DNA from: Ramazzottius varieornatus
Taxonomy: Eukaryota > Tardigrada > Eutardigrada > Parachela > Ramazzottiidae
Length of the DNA: 64,000 bases
NCBI GenBank assembly: GCA_001949185.1
Contig: BDGG01000007.1
Coordinates: forward strand, 2,171,887 to 2,235,886
Direction: 5' to 3'
The position numbers and the translations under genes were made by a program. Under the pieces are notes generated by a model that did not search any database, was not told where the DNA came from, and saw only the letters and a list, made by a program, of their open reading frames with translations. This document shows positions 12,659-23,580 of this stretch, in pieces. Within the stretch, counting starts at the first letter, position 1, and each line of letters begins with the position of its first letter.

Positions 12659-15380
12659 ATGGCTCCCCTTGCCTACATGGACGACGATGAAGATGAAGGT
12701 GGACCGCATGATGACTCGGGCCAGAATGTGCTCTTCACTGCGCCACTGCTGGAAGGACAGAAGCCCACCGTCGTTATTATTACCCAGCCCCGGCCAGGCA
12801 AGGCAATCATGCCGGAGGAGGAATCAACCGAACATGTCTTCCAGCACCAGCAGCAGGAGGAGGAGGAGAGAAAAAACCGACCGGAAGTGAGCGAAATCCT
12901 CGTCGGCAGCTCTGGTAAGAAACGCGTCTGCATCGTAGGTTTCACGCAAGAGATGAAACGTGATTTCTGGGTTTTTTCGCAGATCTCGGCGATGTCGCGG
13001 TAGTGTCGGAAGATGGCCTGGCGACGACATCCAAAGAGGAGGATATTCTCCAATCTGATCTTGAGTTGCCCACTGTCATGAAGCAGGTCTCCGTCAATGG
13101 GTCCATGCTCACTCCTCCAGGTAATACGGTATACACGCACGACGAGATATTACGGGCCAGGCGGAAAAGACGGCAAATTTACAATTTATATGGAAGTCAG
13201 AAACAGAAATCGCTTAAATGACGTTGCGTAGTAAAATCCAACCGTAGAAAATTGTCATGGACAGTGTCCATCAGCTGATCGGCTGTTTTACTCTTACGCT
13301 TCTATGCTGCTGTCGACTTTCTCCCGGAGGCCGGAGAAGCCTTGGAATAGTTTGAACTGTTGAAGGTATAATGAAGATCTGACTGCTATAACATTAATAT
13401 GACAAGCTTTAGCTCCTCGGCCCAATATCCAGTACGCACGTACAGCAGTACAGCCTTCGATGTGGTTTTTACTTGAAGCAATCACCTACCCGTGCCGCCG
13501 TAGCGAAAAGGCCTGGTCTGTAATGTTTACTGGCCCTTAATATCTCGTCTGGCGTGTACATATTATACTTGTATTACGACTTTACATTATTTAGAATTTT
13601 CCATGATGAAACGTATACAAAGCTTGCATAATCTACAGTATACAATGTACACAATTTCAAATATTCAAATGAAGATGCATTTCGTTTGCAGAGTTGACGA
13701 AACAGATGTTCAGAGTTTCCGTTAGCGCTGGGAAGAAGAGTGGTCTGCAAAGATTATCGCCTATGAAAAAGCACACGTTGGGGATAGGTTTCATCGTCAT
13801 CCATTGTCTGACCGTAGTCTTCACTGGACAACTATCAAAAGCCACATACTCCAAAGATTTCTCTGCACCCTTCTTCCTAGTGTACTTCAGGTAGGTAGAG
13901 GCCCCTCTGTGCCCACATGCAGGGAAGACAAGTGTTTCCGCCCCATCCAGTGATTTCGTCTTCCCTTGCAGAACCGCCTGGAGAGCTTTGATTTTCCCAG
14001 CCTTCATGGTCGTCAAATATATCTACCGTCGGATGCGCGCCAAAGACGACAAGCCCGTGTCTTTCGTGAAGACTTTCACGTAAGCCAACCATGTAAGGTC
14101 CACATGCCGGTCACGCTTATTGACCCTGTGCACGATCATGCTGGACACTGGCAATTTTCTACCATTAAATTTGCAAGGAGGCTTTTACTTGGTAGTGACT
14201 CTGTCGGTGTTTTTGGCCCCCAAGGCCTGACTATCCGCTCCTTCTTCTACCCCTGTGGATTCCTGTCCGGACTATGGCTGATCCTTCAGTTTATGCACTT
14301 ATTCGCCGTCAAGTTCCTCAACAACTCCATTGTACAAGCCCTCTTTTGCGCGGAAACGGCCTTTTGCTACACCTTGTCCGTCATCTTTCTCAAAGCTCCA
14401 GTCTACGCTCTGAAGGTCGGTCAAACTGTACAAAAGCCACTAAGTCCCGTATGTTCTCTTTTCACCTTGGACTGTTTGTGCGTTCAGGTGTTGGCCGTCA
14501 CGGTTGCTCTTGGTGGAGTGGGACTGATGGCCTACTCACAATCGCAAGGCAATAATTTACGATGGGAAGGAGTGCTCATTTGTATGATTGGTGCTGTGCT
14601 GGGATCAGTATACATGGTACGACATTTTCCAGAAGAAAATGATCAGACTGTAGGTTGGAAGATCCGACATTGGAAGTAGCGATGTTTGTCCGGTGGTAGG
14701 TGGTGCTGAAGAAGATGCTGGGTAAGTCGGAAGATGTGGGACAAGCCCTACTCCTGGCGACAGGGATGGCCGTCTTCGTAACGTTGTTCCTGTGGCCCGT
14801 CGTTTTGATCCTGTACTACACCGGTGTGGAATACTGGAATGCCGACACATTCCCTTGGGCAATCATCTGTGCTAGTTCGGCCCTTTCCTTCTGTAAGTAC
14901 AGACTACTACACCGCATTATTTTACCCCCAGCCTAAATTAATAAGCCCGACGACGTCAGTGGGACGTTGGAATGAATTTCATAGGTGCACAATAGCGACG
15001 TTGTTTTGTTTGTATTGCTGCAGTTTCCGTGTCAATATTCAATCTGTGCTTGACACTGACGAGCCCGCTGCTGATGACGCTGAGCAAATTACTGGGCATC
15101 CCCGTCAACTACGGTAAGTTGTCAGAGTGGCTGGGTAGACATGCAGTGTGGGGTAGTCTTGACAAGATTTATTTTGTCAGTGATTGACTGGATGATTTGG
15201 GAGCATCAGTTTGATGGCTACCAAGTTTCTGGAGTCATTTTGATCTGTTACGGCTTTGTTTTCATCGCCCTGCCTGAACGCTGGATAACCTTGAAGAAGT
15301 GGGCGAAATGCTTCAGAAAAGCACGTAGTCCCTCGACTAGCGAAGTTCCTCCCTCCAAGTCAACAGCAGGTCCTGTGTGA
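12659..15380 (+). CDS. SLC35F3/F4-type solute transporter (EamA/DMT superfamily)
   Basis: Nine exons join in phase: 12659-12914, 12983-13120, 13692-13890, 13972-14079, 14196-14415, 14488-14616, 14700-14892, 15024-15113 and 15181-15380, giving about 510 residues. The first two exons encode an acidic cytosolic N-terminus. If exon 2 is not spliced at 13120 it runs to a stop at 13219, so assigning these exons to the transporter rests on the phase match. The rest is a multi-span membrane protein with family landmarks: FTGQLSKATYSKDFSAPFF, LFCAETAFCYTLSVIFLKAP, YYTGVEYWNADTFPWA, LSKLLGIPVNYVIDWMIWE and ALPERWITLKKW. Human SLC35F3 has been linked to thiamine transport; the substrate here is unknown. 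A decayed copy of the last two exons lies at 17750-18031. Confidence 0.85.
13335..13490. repeat. dispersed repeat shared with 46275-46430
   Basis: The stretch from GTTGAAGGTAT (about 13359) through the GTGGTTTTTACTT at about 13460 closely resembles 46285-46420 in the same orientation. It lies in the second intron of the SLC35F-type gene. Confidence 0.6.
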
Positions 15381-15853
15381 CGTCCTCTCGATCTTTACCA
15401 CCTGTACACTATCCAGTGCGCAGCCTTTAATAGCTCTGGTCACTTCTCTCAGCTATCTGTGACACACAGCTTCACCTAAAAGATGTTTTATCTCACTTTA
15501 CCGATTATCTTACCCAGTCATTACCTGCCACGAAGTCATCAGCTGAAATATTCAGATTACTTTCTATACGGACATTTTAGTGCCTGTTCATGATAACAGA
15601 CCGGCGGTGAATAGCGCGGTAGGCTGACGAAAGTGCTGTGACGTAGTTTTCACCAAACGTAGACTTTTTATGATTTGAAAGACTGTGATTAAAAAAGGAC
15701 AGTGCTGGACCATTGAGTGAAAGGCCGACTAGGAGCGCCAGGTCTTCTCTATGGAAAGAGCCTCAGGCTTTCCTGGTTCTCATTGCCAAGTTGCCTACCG
15801 CCATGGAACGTGGCTGATAACGTTGAAGAATATGAACGAAGCAGAATGCGACA
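15381..15853. other. 3' flank of transporter and spacer
   Basis: AT-rich 3' flank with no supported gene. It separates the intron-rich transporter from the intronless glycosyltransferase. Confidence 0.4.
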
Positions 15854-16950
15854 TTGAAGGCCCATATGCTGATTGAATGTCGTCTGGCTAAGACAACGTC
15901 TATCAAACTTTTGGCTGTAGCGCGACTGTACCATCATGCACCAGCAAAACTCCAAAGCCATGTCTTCTGCCGTGGACTGCCATTTCCCTTCATACACCAA
16001 GATGATGTTCCATGCCGACCACAGCAGCAGCAAAAGGAGGAGAGCGTCCCTGCCAAAGTATGGACGACGCTCATCAGCAACATGGCCTACCTGCCTGGTC
16101 TCCTCACTTTGGACTATTCGCTCAAGGCCGCAGGAAGCAAATATCCCCTTGTAGCTCTGACCACCGACACCTTCCCGGCCGAAGGTCACGCTGCGCTGAA
16201 AGCCCGTGGCATTCCCTGGAAGCGCATACCCTACCTGCTACCCTCCATCCCTAAAGAGTACACTGACGACCCCAGACTCCACGACTGCAGGAGTAAACTG
16301 ACGCCTGTCGGTCTGACCGAGTACCAGCGAGTCATCCAGCTCGACAGCGACATGCTGGTCCTTCGCAACATGGACGAGCTTATGGAAACGGAGCTGGACG
16401 GTTTGGAAGTGCAAGGCCGCGGTCAGCGAGTCTTCACTGCCAGTCACGCTTGTGTCTGCAACCCGCTGAGGAAGACTCATTACTCCAAGGAATGGATAGC
16501 CGACAACTGTGCTTTCACCACGCAGCACCATGATCCGCAGGCCGCCCAGCACAGTGGCGCGGGACCGAAGGCAGGTCTGGGCATGCCCAACGGCGGTCTT
16601 CAGGTTGTGGTGCCTTGTCAAGCCGTCTACTGGACACCTCGAAGAGCGACTTGACCGTGGAGATGGACTGTGCTGATCAGTCTTTGTTGAGCCAGTGTTT
16701 CGCAGGTAGATGGGTCGATCTGCCCTACATTTACAACGCCCTAAAGACGCTCAGGTGGGAAGGTGTCCATGATGTTATTTGGAAGGATGACCAGGTCAAG
16801 AATGTTCATCTCTTGCTCAGTCTCAAACCCTGGGAGGAGGAGGAGGAGGGACACAGAGGCATCAGTGATGAAACGCACAAATGGTGGTGGGAACATAATG
16901 ATAGAAGAACTGCGGAGGAGAAGATTATGGGCGTAGATGACGGTTTCTAA
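15854..16950 (+). CDS. fungal-type GT8 family glycosyltransferase with an apparent frameshift
   Basis: The frame from 15854 reads to 16654. From about 16630 the homology continues one frame over to a stop at 16948-16950. Together they cover a GT-A fold glycosyltransferase of family 8 (glycogenin/galactinol-synthase-like). Landmarks are VWTTLISNMAYLPGLLTLDY, the metal-binding DSD in RVIQLDSDMLVL, ASHACVCNP, NCAFTTQHHDPQAAQ, GLGMPNGGLQVV, then ADQSLLSQCFAGRWVDLPY, YNALKTLRWEGVHD and a terminal EEKIMGVDDGF. That pattern matches fungal GT8 proteins as I know the family. No intron interrupts about 1.1 kb, unlike both neighbours. One missing base near 16630 would explain the frame change; it may be real decay or a sequence error. 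The 70-odd residues before KVWTT look unconserved, so the true start may be an ATG closer to the domain. Confidence 0.75.
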
Positions 16951-17749
16951 GGAGAACTGACTTTTCTGTTCGCGGCTGGGCATATCTCGCGCCAGTACAC
17001 GTGTCGAACCTGTTCTGCAGTTTCGTACACTTTCTGAGCATGCTTGCCGCAGGAATAACGAGAAATAGACCGCATGGCTTTAATGTTGTCAGCCTCTAAG
17101 AGACAGTAGGTCATCATCAAACGTAAACCTCGGGTACAGAATACCCTATTCGTAAAAGGCGACGCCATTCCGTCGGATGATAAAACTTACCAAACATGTA
17201 TACGTTACTGCTTACCTGCTGCAAGAGCAGAAGCTTGCAATGGTTGCCAGCGCGCGTCCTAACCGAGTTACACGCAAACAGCTTGTTTGGCGTCGCAGGC
17301 CTCACAAGGCAACAAACCCCGAATGTTAGGGCTAAAATGGAACTATATGTTTCGTCAATCTGAAACCTTCCAACGTAGTTTTAGATCAGTTCTGTTGTCG
17401 GTCATGTCATTTGTGGTCAGATCTGGTGGTCATGCAGACGTAGGCCCGTGTCTAGGAAGTCGGCTGTTGTAATGGTCGCAGTGAACGCCATTCAATTCGA
17501 AATTTCTCCAAGCTTGAAAAGTGGTATTCCGCCGGATCTTCTGCTTGAAGAAAGTTATGCAAGGGTCTGATCTATCATGAAAAAAGAGCAAAATGCAAAG
17601 GTTTCGGGTGAGCTTAGAAAGCGTTCCCTTATTGTTTGCCCGGTTCTTCCTCTAGCTCGATTGCGCTGTTCGCGTGTAACTCGGTTACGATGCGAACTCT
17701 AATGATAAAATAATAAATGCAGTGTCCGGATCCCTGCCAACATTCACCT
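16951..17749. other. spacer without a supported gene
   Basis: Only short unrelated ORFs are present. The interval separates the glycosyltransferase from the decayed transporter copy. I looked for the fifth transporter exon here and did not find it. Confidence 0.4.
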
Positions 17750-18031
17750 GTTCTGGACGTTGACAAAGGCACTGCTACTAACGTTGAGCAAGCTATTAGG
17801 CGGTTGCGTAAATTACTGTAAGTTCCGCTGTTCCACAGCATGACTTCTAGGAGAAAGTTTCACCACTTTGGTGTGCTTCAACTGGCTACGGTGCCATCAT
17901 CAGCTCGACGGTTACCAGGTTGCCGCAGTAATCTTGATGGGTACAGGGGGTCCGTCTTTATCGCCTTGGCCGAACGATGGATAACTCTGAAGAACTGGAC
18001 CAACTTGCCTGCGGAGGGTTCGTCAATGTAG
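17750..18031 (+). pseudogene. decayed copy of the last two exons of the SLC35F-type transporter
   Basis: Around 17758-17818 the translation ALLLTLSKLLGGCVNY matches the functional PLLMTLSKLLGIPVNY, followed by the same GTAAGTT donor. After an intron-like gap, 17880-18031 matches the final exon: QLDGYQV, AVILMG, then, one frame over, SVFIALAERWITLKNW against VFIALPERWITLKKW. The frame change inside the last exon and the missing upstream exons indicate a dead partial copy. Because the intron is kept, it came from genomic duplication rather than retroposition. The glycosyltransferase lies between parent and copy. Confidence 0.8.
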
Positions 18032-19428
18032 TGAATCTCTGCGTGTGGCTGATGCGGCTCTTCAGCTTTTAAGTGCTGCATAATGCCTCGCAATTTACGA
18101 TGCCTCTTCTACTTCTCTTTTACTCAGCTGTCGTAGGAAGCCAGCTGATCAGAAGTTTTGCGTGCTGTTCACCTCTTTATTCAGGACAACAAGAGGCTTT
18201 CGGTTGTGAAGACAAGTGACTGTATCAAGCTAACGGCGCACTGAAGGAAAGATCTCACGGTGCTATACATAACGATATTGTGAAACCTTCAGCTAGATCA
18301 TAAATCTTAATAAAACCATTTGTCTTGTCGTTGTACTACTTGCATATATACCATCTTCAACAACAAGTGTCAACAAATTCGCCGCCGCCGCCGCGAGTAC
18401 AAGAGATTTCAGAAGCACTGTTTTCAAACAGAGCTCCTTCGCGCGCACTCTGTCATCTGGAAAATAAAAGATGTAGCGGTCCGTTGCGCTACGAAGGCTA
18501 CAGCAAAGTATTGGGCGGAGAAGTCGGAGCAGACTGTAACGTTGAGCAGTGGGCGAAATGCCGAGTGAATACTTGGGGACTAAGAGAACTGACCGATCGA
18601 GCAGAAGTGTGAAGTAGGCTATTTTGAGCATAGATCTGACATTGACGGCCAGCTTTGCCGTCGCTGGCTATAATAAGCTGTAAACCTTTGATCAAGAAAG
18701 AGAGCCCGAAGAAGGTCTCCGATGTACCTAAAGGTGTTCGGATTCACTCTGCCTACTCGCAATGATCGCTCGCTCATTACGTCAAACAGTGCCGAAGATC
18801 TCCTTTTGCGGCTGCAATTTGAGATGCGTTTGGGTTACTGCACATCACATCATCACAAGCATCTCTAAATCATTGTGAAGGTCGACAGCAAAACGGTGTA
18901 GATCCGTGCTGCGAAACAGACAGATAATCTCATTACCGGCTCTTCGCATCCAAAGTTATGGTGACTGCTCAGCGAATATTGGGCGGCATTACTTTATGTC
19001 TATCTTTATGTAAAGTGGCTTGGTGGGCAGTCTGTATCGCTGCCTCTCTTCTCGCTTTCCTTTTCAATAAACAAAAGTATTGGCGGTGTCAAAAGTGGTA
19101 CCATCATTGAAATAATAGTATATTGGCCTAGTCTTTTGGTTCTTTGCCTTTTGACTGTGATGGCCATCAGTATCGGCTCAAGTGAGTGCTCCACTTTTCA
19201 TTTCTTCTTTTGTCGAAGCTTGGCGACGTTCATCAGCGCGCTGTTTGCTGCAAAGTACAAGACCTCAACCAAGCTTTCTCACGTTCCGCGCCTGACGTTG
19301 GCCACCGAATAAACGCGGCCAGTAATTATCCGTCTCGGACAGTGTGTGTGTGAGCCTCACTGAGCGAGGCACGACAGGGTGTTTGATATCGAGCCGTCTG
19401 CCACCTCGCTAGCCACAGCACTTCAACC
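18032..19428. other. intergenic spacer
   Basis: About 1.4 kb with only short ORFs and no repeat I could define. It precedes the serine protease homologue, so its right end should hold that promoter. Confidence 0.4.
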
Positions 19429-22400
19429 ATGGGAATATCATCTGGACTGCTACCCACCGCCATTCTCGCCACTGCTATTATGTTATCCACCTGCGAAGCA
19501 CGAGGTACGCGCAGACCAATGCCATCTTTTTCATCAGAACATAACATGGCTTAGAAGCGGGAACCAGCCCGCTTCCACCTGCGCGGTATCGCATTCAGTA
19601 AATTGCATGCCAGATGACTTGCGATTGCTTTCGTAAATCTTTCTCTAGCTCTATGGGATGTTTGAAATAGATGTCGGCTAGTCGTCCCACTGGAGATTTG
19701 ACCGTCGTTGTGGTTGCAGGTGCGTGGTCGCCGTTGAGGTTTTACGGAGTTTACAATGCGCCACTCAGTCCTTCACTGACAGCCGGGATAGAGCTAGAGC
19801 GTAGTATCGAGCCCAGTACGCCTCAAAATCGAGCCAGACCATTCCCTTTCATTGCGCCGGCCGAGATGGAGACTCTCAACCCAGAGGAACCCGCAACATT
19901 TAGCTCCATTGCGGACCTGGAAGACGGGCTTCGCGCTTCTCTCCGCCTAAATGTTAACCGACAGGCTATTCAACGGACAGGCGTTACATGCGGAGTACCC
20001 GGCTCGGGCAAGGTTGACCCTTTTGAACTGGGTCCCAAATTCTTTCTACCTCCGCAAACGTCGCGGTCAATTAGAAGGAGAAAACTTTTGCTGAAAAAGC
20101 AGAGGATGCAAGACATGAACATGACCACGCGAGCCATTGGAGGTCGATCGTTGGAGGACCAACGCTTTATGACACCAGTGGCGTCATCTCTCAGATCCGC
20201 AGTTTCTCCACTGTGGTTGTCGAGGCCGAGACGTGGGGCTAATCTACAGAAGGGCGAACTGGCCAAGCAAAACGAATTGTGTTGGCAGGTAAATTTCTCT
20301 TGGACTATCCTTTGCAAACAAGCCTCGCATTTCTCGTACTATTGCCATCTTTTTCCAAACTTTCTTTTTGTAGTGAGTTTTCTTGATACTTGGTAATAGC
20401 GTTGTGACTGATCTACTGACGTTTTGGATTACAAAACGCCAGTAGGATGCTTTACACAGATGTACGTTGTGTACTTCAACAGACGTACTAAAGCTCATCT
20501 GCATTGTTTAATTGGAAAATTTCACTCTGCAGCGGTTCCTTTTTGTAGGTCAAGATTGTCGTCGACCTCGGGAACGGCACATTAAAAGTCTGCGGAGGAT
20601 CAATTGTTGGTTCGAGAACGATACTGACGGCGGCGCACTGTGTAATGAACAAGTACGTTTATCATTTTCTTACTTCACCATGACTCAATCATCCATCATT
20701 ACAAACTGGCTACTCATCAAGCAGCATTCGATATATCTGAACCAACGAATGTTACCGATTTGTGGCAAATATATTTGAATGCATATGACCGATAGGCGTC
20801 CTGCAGACGAAGAAACTATCTTGATAGCTGAACAAACGAACAGCAAATGGATGTTTCTTCGACTTTAGGTCTGTCGGAGGAGCAGCAACATGTTAACACT
20901 CTCAGCACGATCGTTTTCATGTTTGCAGAATACTACCGTCCTCTTTGTATTAGTGATGTTCTAATATGGGTTAATGAGATCTAATATAATAAAAACAAAT
21001 ATCCGCCGTCCATCAAAGTTCTAATAAGTGACCACCACTATAGTAAAACGTCTACCTGATTTAATAAAATATTACTATAGTAGAACTTTCGGGGGTTTGT
21101 TATTAAAATATATTTTAATATCGGAGAGCTCGACGGAAGATCTAAAGATTCAGAATCACAACCATCAGATCAGTAAAAATACTGTAGTACAGCCTGCACC
21201 CTGCACCTGCACACTGTAACATGGCCGATTGAAGTGTCAGACTGTATGCAGGTGCACGATGTTCAAGGGTATTTATTCTGCAGTAGCCCTACTGTACTGC
21301 TGTAGAGGCATCATTATGGTGTGGCGCACTTTATAAGGCGTGGTCGCACATCGAGAAACCAACGCACGCGCATCAGAACTCAGCAAATCAACCAGTTTTT
21401 CGAATCAGCGGTAGCGTTAACCCGTATTAGAATTTATTTTACTATGGATGATGGGCAACTTAATAATAATAAAATATGGCACTTCCGGTTTCAAGCTACT
21501 AAAATATAAATATTGGAATGCGGTGCCCAATTCTGTTTACTAAATATTACTAAATATAGTAGATGCTCAAAACATCTACTATCATCTACTTTAATATAAT
21601 ATTACTATATTAGAACATCACTACTCTGTATATACAGGAATCTTATTGGCTGGTACTGTGTTGCGGAGGCTGATCCAACCAATAGGCAATTTTCGAAATT
21701 TCAAAAATCGGATAATTGCCAGGCCATGAACGCCAAATCTCGAAAGGGAGAACTGGTCATCTTGATTTTCTTCTGACCGCACTGATGACTACAAAATTTA
21801 TTCCAGGCCCGGTTTCGATAGATAAGACTGTCCCCAGTGCTCCAGTTTTTTTCTAAGCGAATACTGTGCACGTGTCTCGCGCGAGAGACGAAAATTTCCC
21901 CAAATTTCACCAAAACCACCCGAAACCGTAGAAAAAATTTCCAGCGTGCTGGGGTTTTGCTGACCGCTGGTCATTAGTGTTCCCTTGGTGAGAAGACCGA
22001 GGTACATGCAAACAAAAAGACCCAGACCCGAAAGACCAAAAGCTAAAACTGGGAGGTGAATAAAACTGAGTGATTGTATACACAAAGAGGACGGTCGTAC
22101 GCAGAGTGTTAAGCTGATGGCCATTAACGACTTGCTCTCCTTCCTTTTCCAGAAACAATGAACGTACGTTCCATGTGCCGACAGTGACGGTGCAAGTTGG
22201 CGAAGATTCGTTGGACGGCGGTCAGCGGGGATGCTCCGAGATCTTCCCGGTAGATCTGATCGTTCCCCACCCATCGTACGACATCGTACTGCAAAATAAC
22301 GACATTGCACTGGTGGTGCTGGCCAAGGAGATTGACTTTGAGAGGAAACCATGTGCCTGTAAACTTTGCATCAAGGACAAAGAGCCGCGAGCGGGTAGCG

Positions 22401-22934
22401 TTTGCCTTGTGGCCGGCTACGGCCAAACTAGCAGAGATAACGGTAAGTCCGGACCATTCAAGCCTCGTTTAACTGGTCGTGGCGCCACCCTCGCGGTCGG
22501 TGTCGTACAGTAGTTGCTCCTCACTTTGAGCCAAGACCTTTGCTTTGAGTCTTTGACTTGCAGAAGGGGAGGAGAAGGCATCGTTAAAGTGGTTCAAACA
22601 ACGAGTTCTTCGGCAAGCCTTTGACAGCAAGTGCGCTTTTCACGTCAAGTCCAGTGAGAATACGGACCTCGCCAACTTTATCTGCGCCGGCGACGTGGAT
22701 ACCGACAGCAGCTGTCAGGGTGATGAAGGTGGGCCGTTTGTCTGCTTCGACGAGTCCAGCGATAGCCACTACGCTGCCGGCATCATTTCCTTCAGCGCCG
22801 GCTGTGGCAAGCATATTGGTAGTCAGTATACCAAAGTACGAAACTATCTGGACTGGATAGAAAATAACAGTTCCTGGAGGACGGTGGCCATACAACGAGG
22901 ATGGAATAGAGAGATTGCCAGGGAAAAGTGGTAG
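19429..22934 (+). CDS. secreted trypsin-fold serine protease homologue, catalytic Ser replaced by Glu
   Basis: Five exons, 19429-19504, 19720-20288, 20549-20652, 22153-22442 and 22564-22934, join in phase to 469 residues. Residues 1-25 form a signal peptide (MGISSGLLPTAILATAIML). A propeptide of about 138 residues ends at a basic site before AIGG (about residues 164-167), like the IVGG start of active proteases. The charge-relay His is present in LTAAHC (about 245) and the Asp in NNDIALVVL (about 301). The nucleophile motif reads CQGDEGGPF instead of GDSGGP: codon GAA at 22725-22727. The fold is therefore kept but hydrolysis is not expected. Serine protease homologues of this kind act as cofactors or adhesion proteins in arthropod immunity and matrix. 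Some 50 residues lie between AIGG and LCWQV, more than usual. A 1.5-kb third intron holds a hAT-like MITE. Confidence 0.88.
20951..21623. mobile_element. hAT-like non-autonomous transposon (MITE), about 673 bp
   Basis: The terminal inverted repeats are TAGTGATGTTCTAATATGG at the left and the complement TAGTGATGTTCTAATATAG at the right. Flanking 8-bp sequences CTTTGTAT (20943-20950) and CTCTGTAT (21624-21631) match at 7 of 8 bases, as expected of an ageing 8-bp target-site duplication. The interior is AT-rich and lacks a transposase ORF. It sits in the third intron of the protease homologue. Confidence 0.8.
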
Positions 22935-23580
22935 GCTCAGAGCAAGAAATGGCGTCCATGTGCACAGACAGTATTCCTTGTGATTGTGCTAAAATTACCT
23001 TGATGTCTCCCAAGATGATATGCCTTGCACCTCGCAATAGTTACTCCCAGGGGTCAATAGAACCTTTTTGAAGTGCGGCTCCGGCCATCTTACCACTCCC
23101 AAAATTAGCTCTGTCCGATAAATATTATATGGTTGATTGCTCTATTTCCCTTCCTATATCATGTTGTACTCAGTCTTGGTTTACTTTTTCAGACAAATGA
23201 AGTACTACGTGCGTCGAGTATTTTGCTACCGGTTAAAACATCTTAGACCATGTATTTAGTCGGCAAAAAGATCTGACGAAATGATGGACTTTGTCCATAT
23301 TACTCAACTAGCGAACACGGAAAACGCTGGTCTTAAGAAGAACTTCACTCTTCATTACCCGAACAAACGATATCGCACATAAGAAATCAGCAGTCAAGTT
23401 GAGTCCTTTTCCCACAAGTACAGTGTGTCAACGGGTGCTGAAAGTCAGCTCTGTTAACGTTTATGGATGAAAAGGCGGTGCTGCCTGTTTGAAAAAGCCC
23501 ACAGTCTTATCCATTACTCTTTGTGTGACATTACTTATTGAGGGTGACCAGAGACATCTCCGGCAAAAACATATTGAAAA
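22935..23580. other. intergenic spacer
   Basis: AT-rich spacer between the protease homologue and the first member of the MNNL-like array. I see no ORF or repeat worth naming. Confidence 0.4.

Noticed and set aside
13121-13221. A separate 164-residue gene ending at 13221
   Set aside because: Splicing at the phase-1 donor after 13120 joins exactly to the transporter exon at 13692, which needs an upstream phase-1 exon; the unspliced reading is kept only as an alternative.
21317-21352. GTGTGGCGCACTTTA inside the first MITE as a hairpin-family copy
   Set aside because: There is no complementary core and no outer arms; the match is limited to nine bases.
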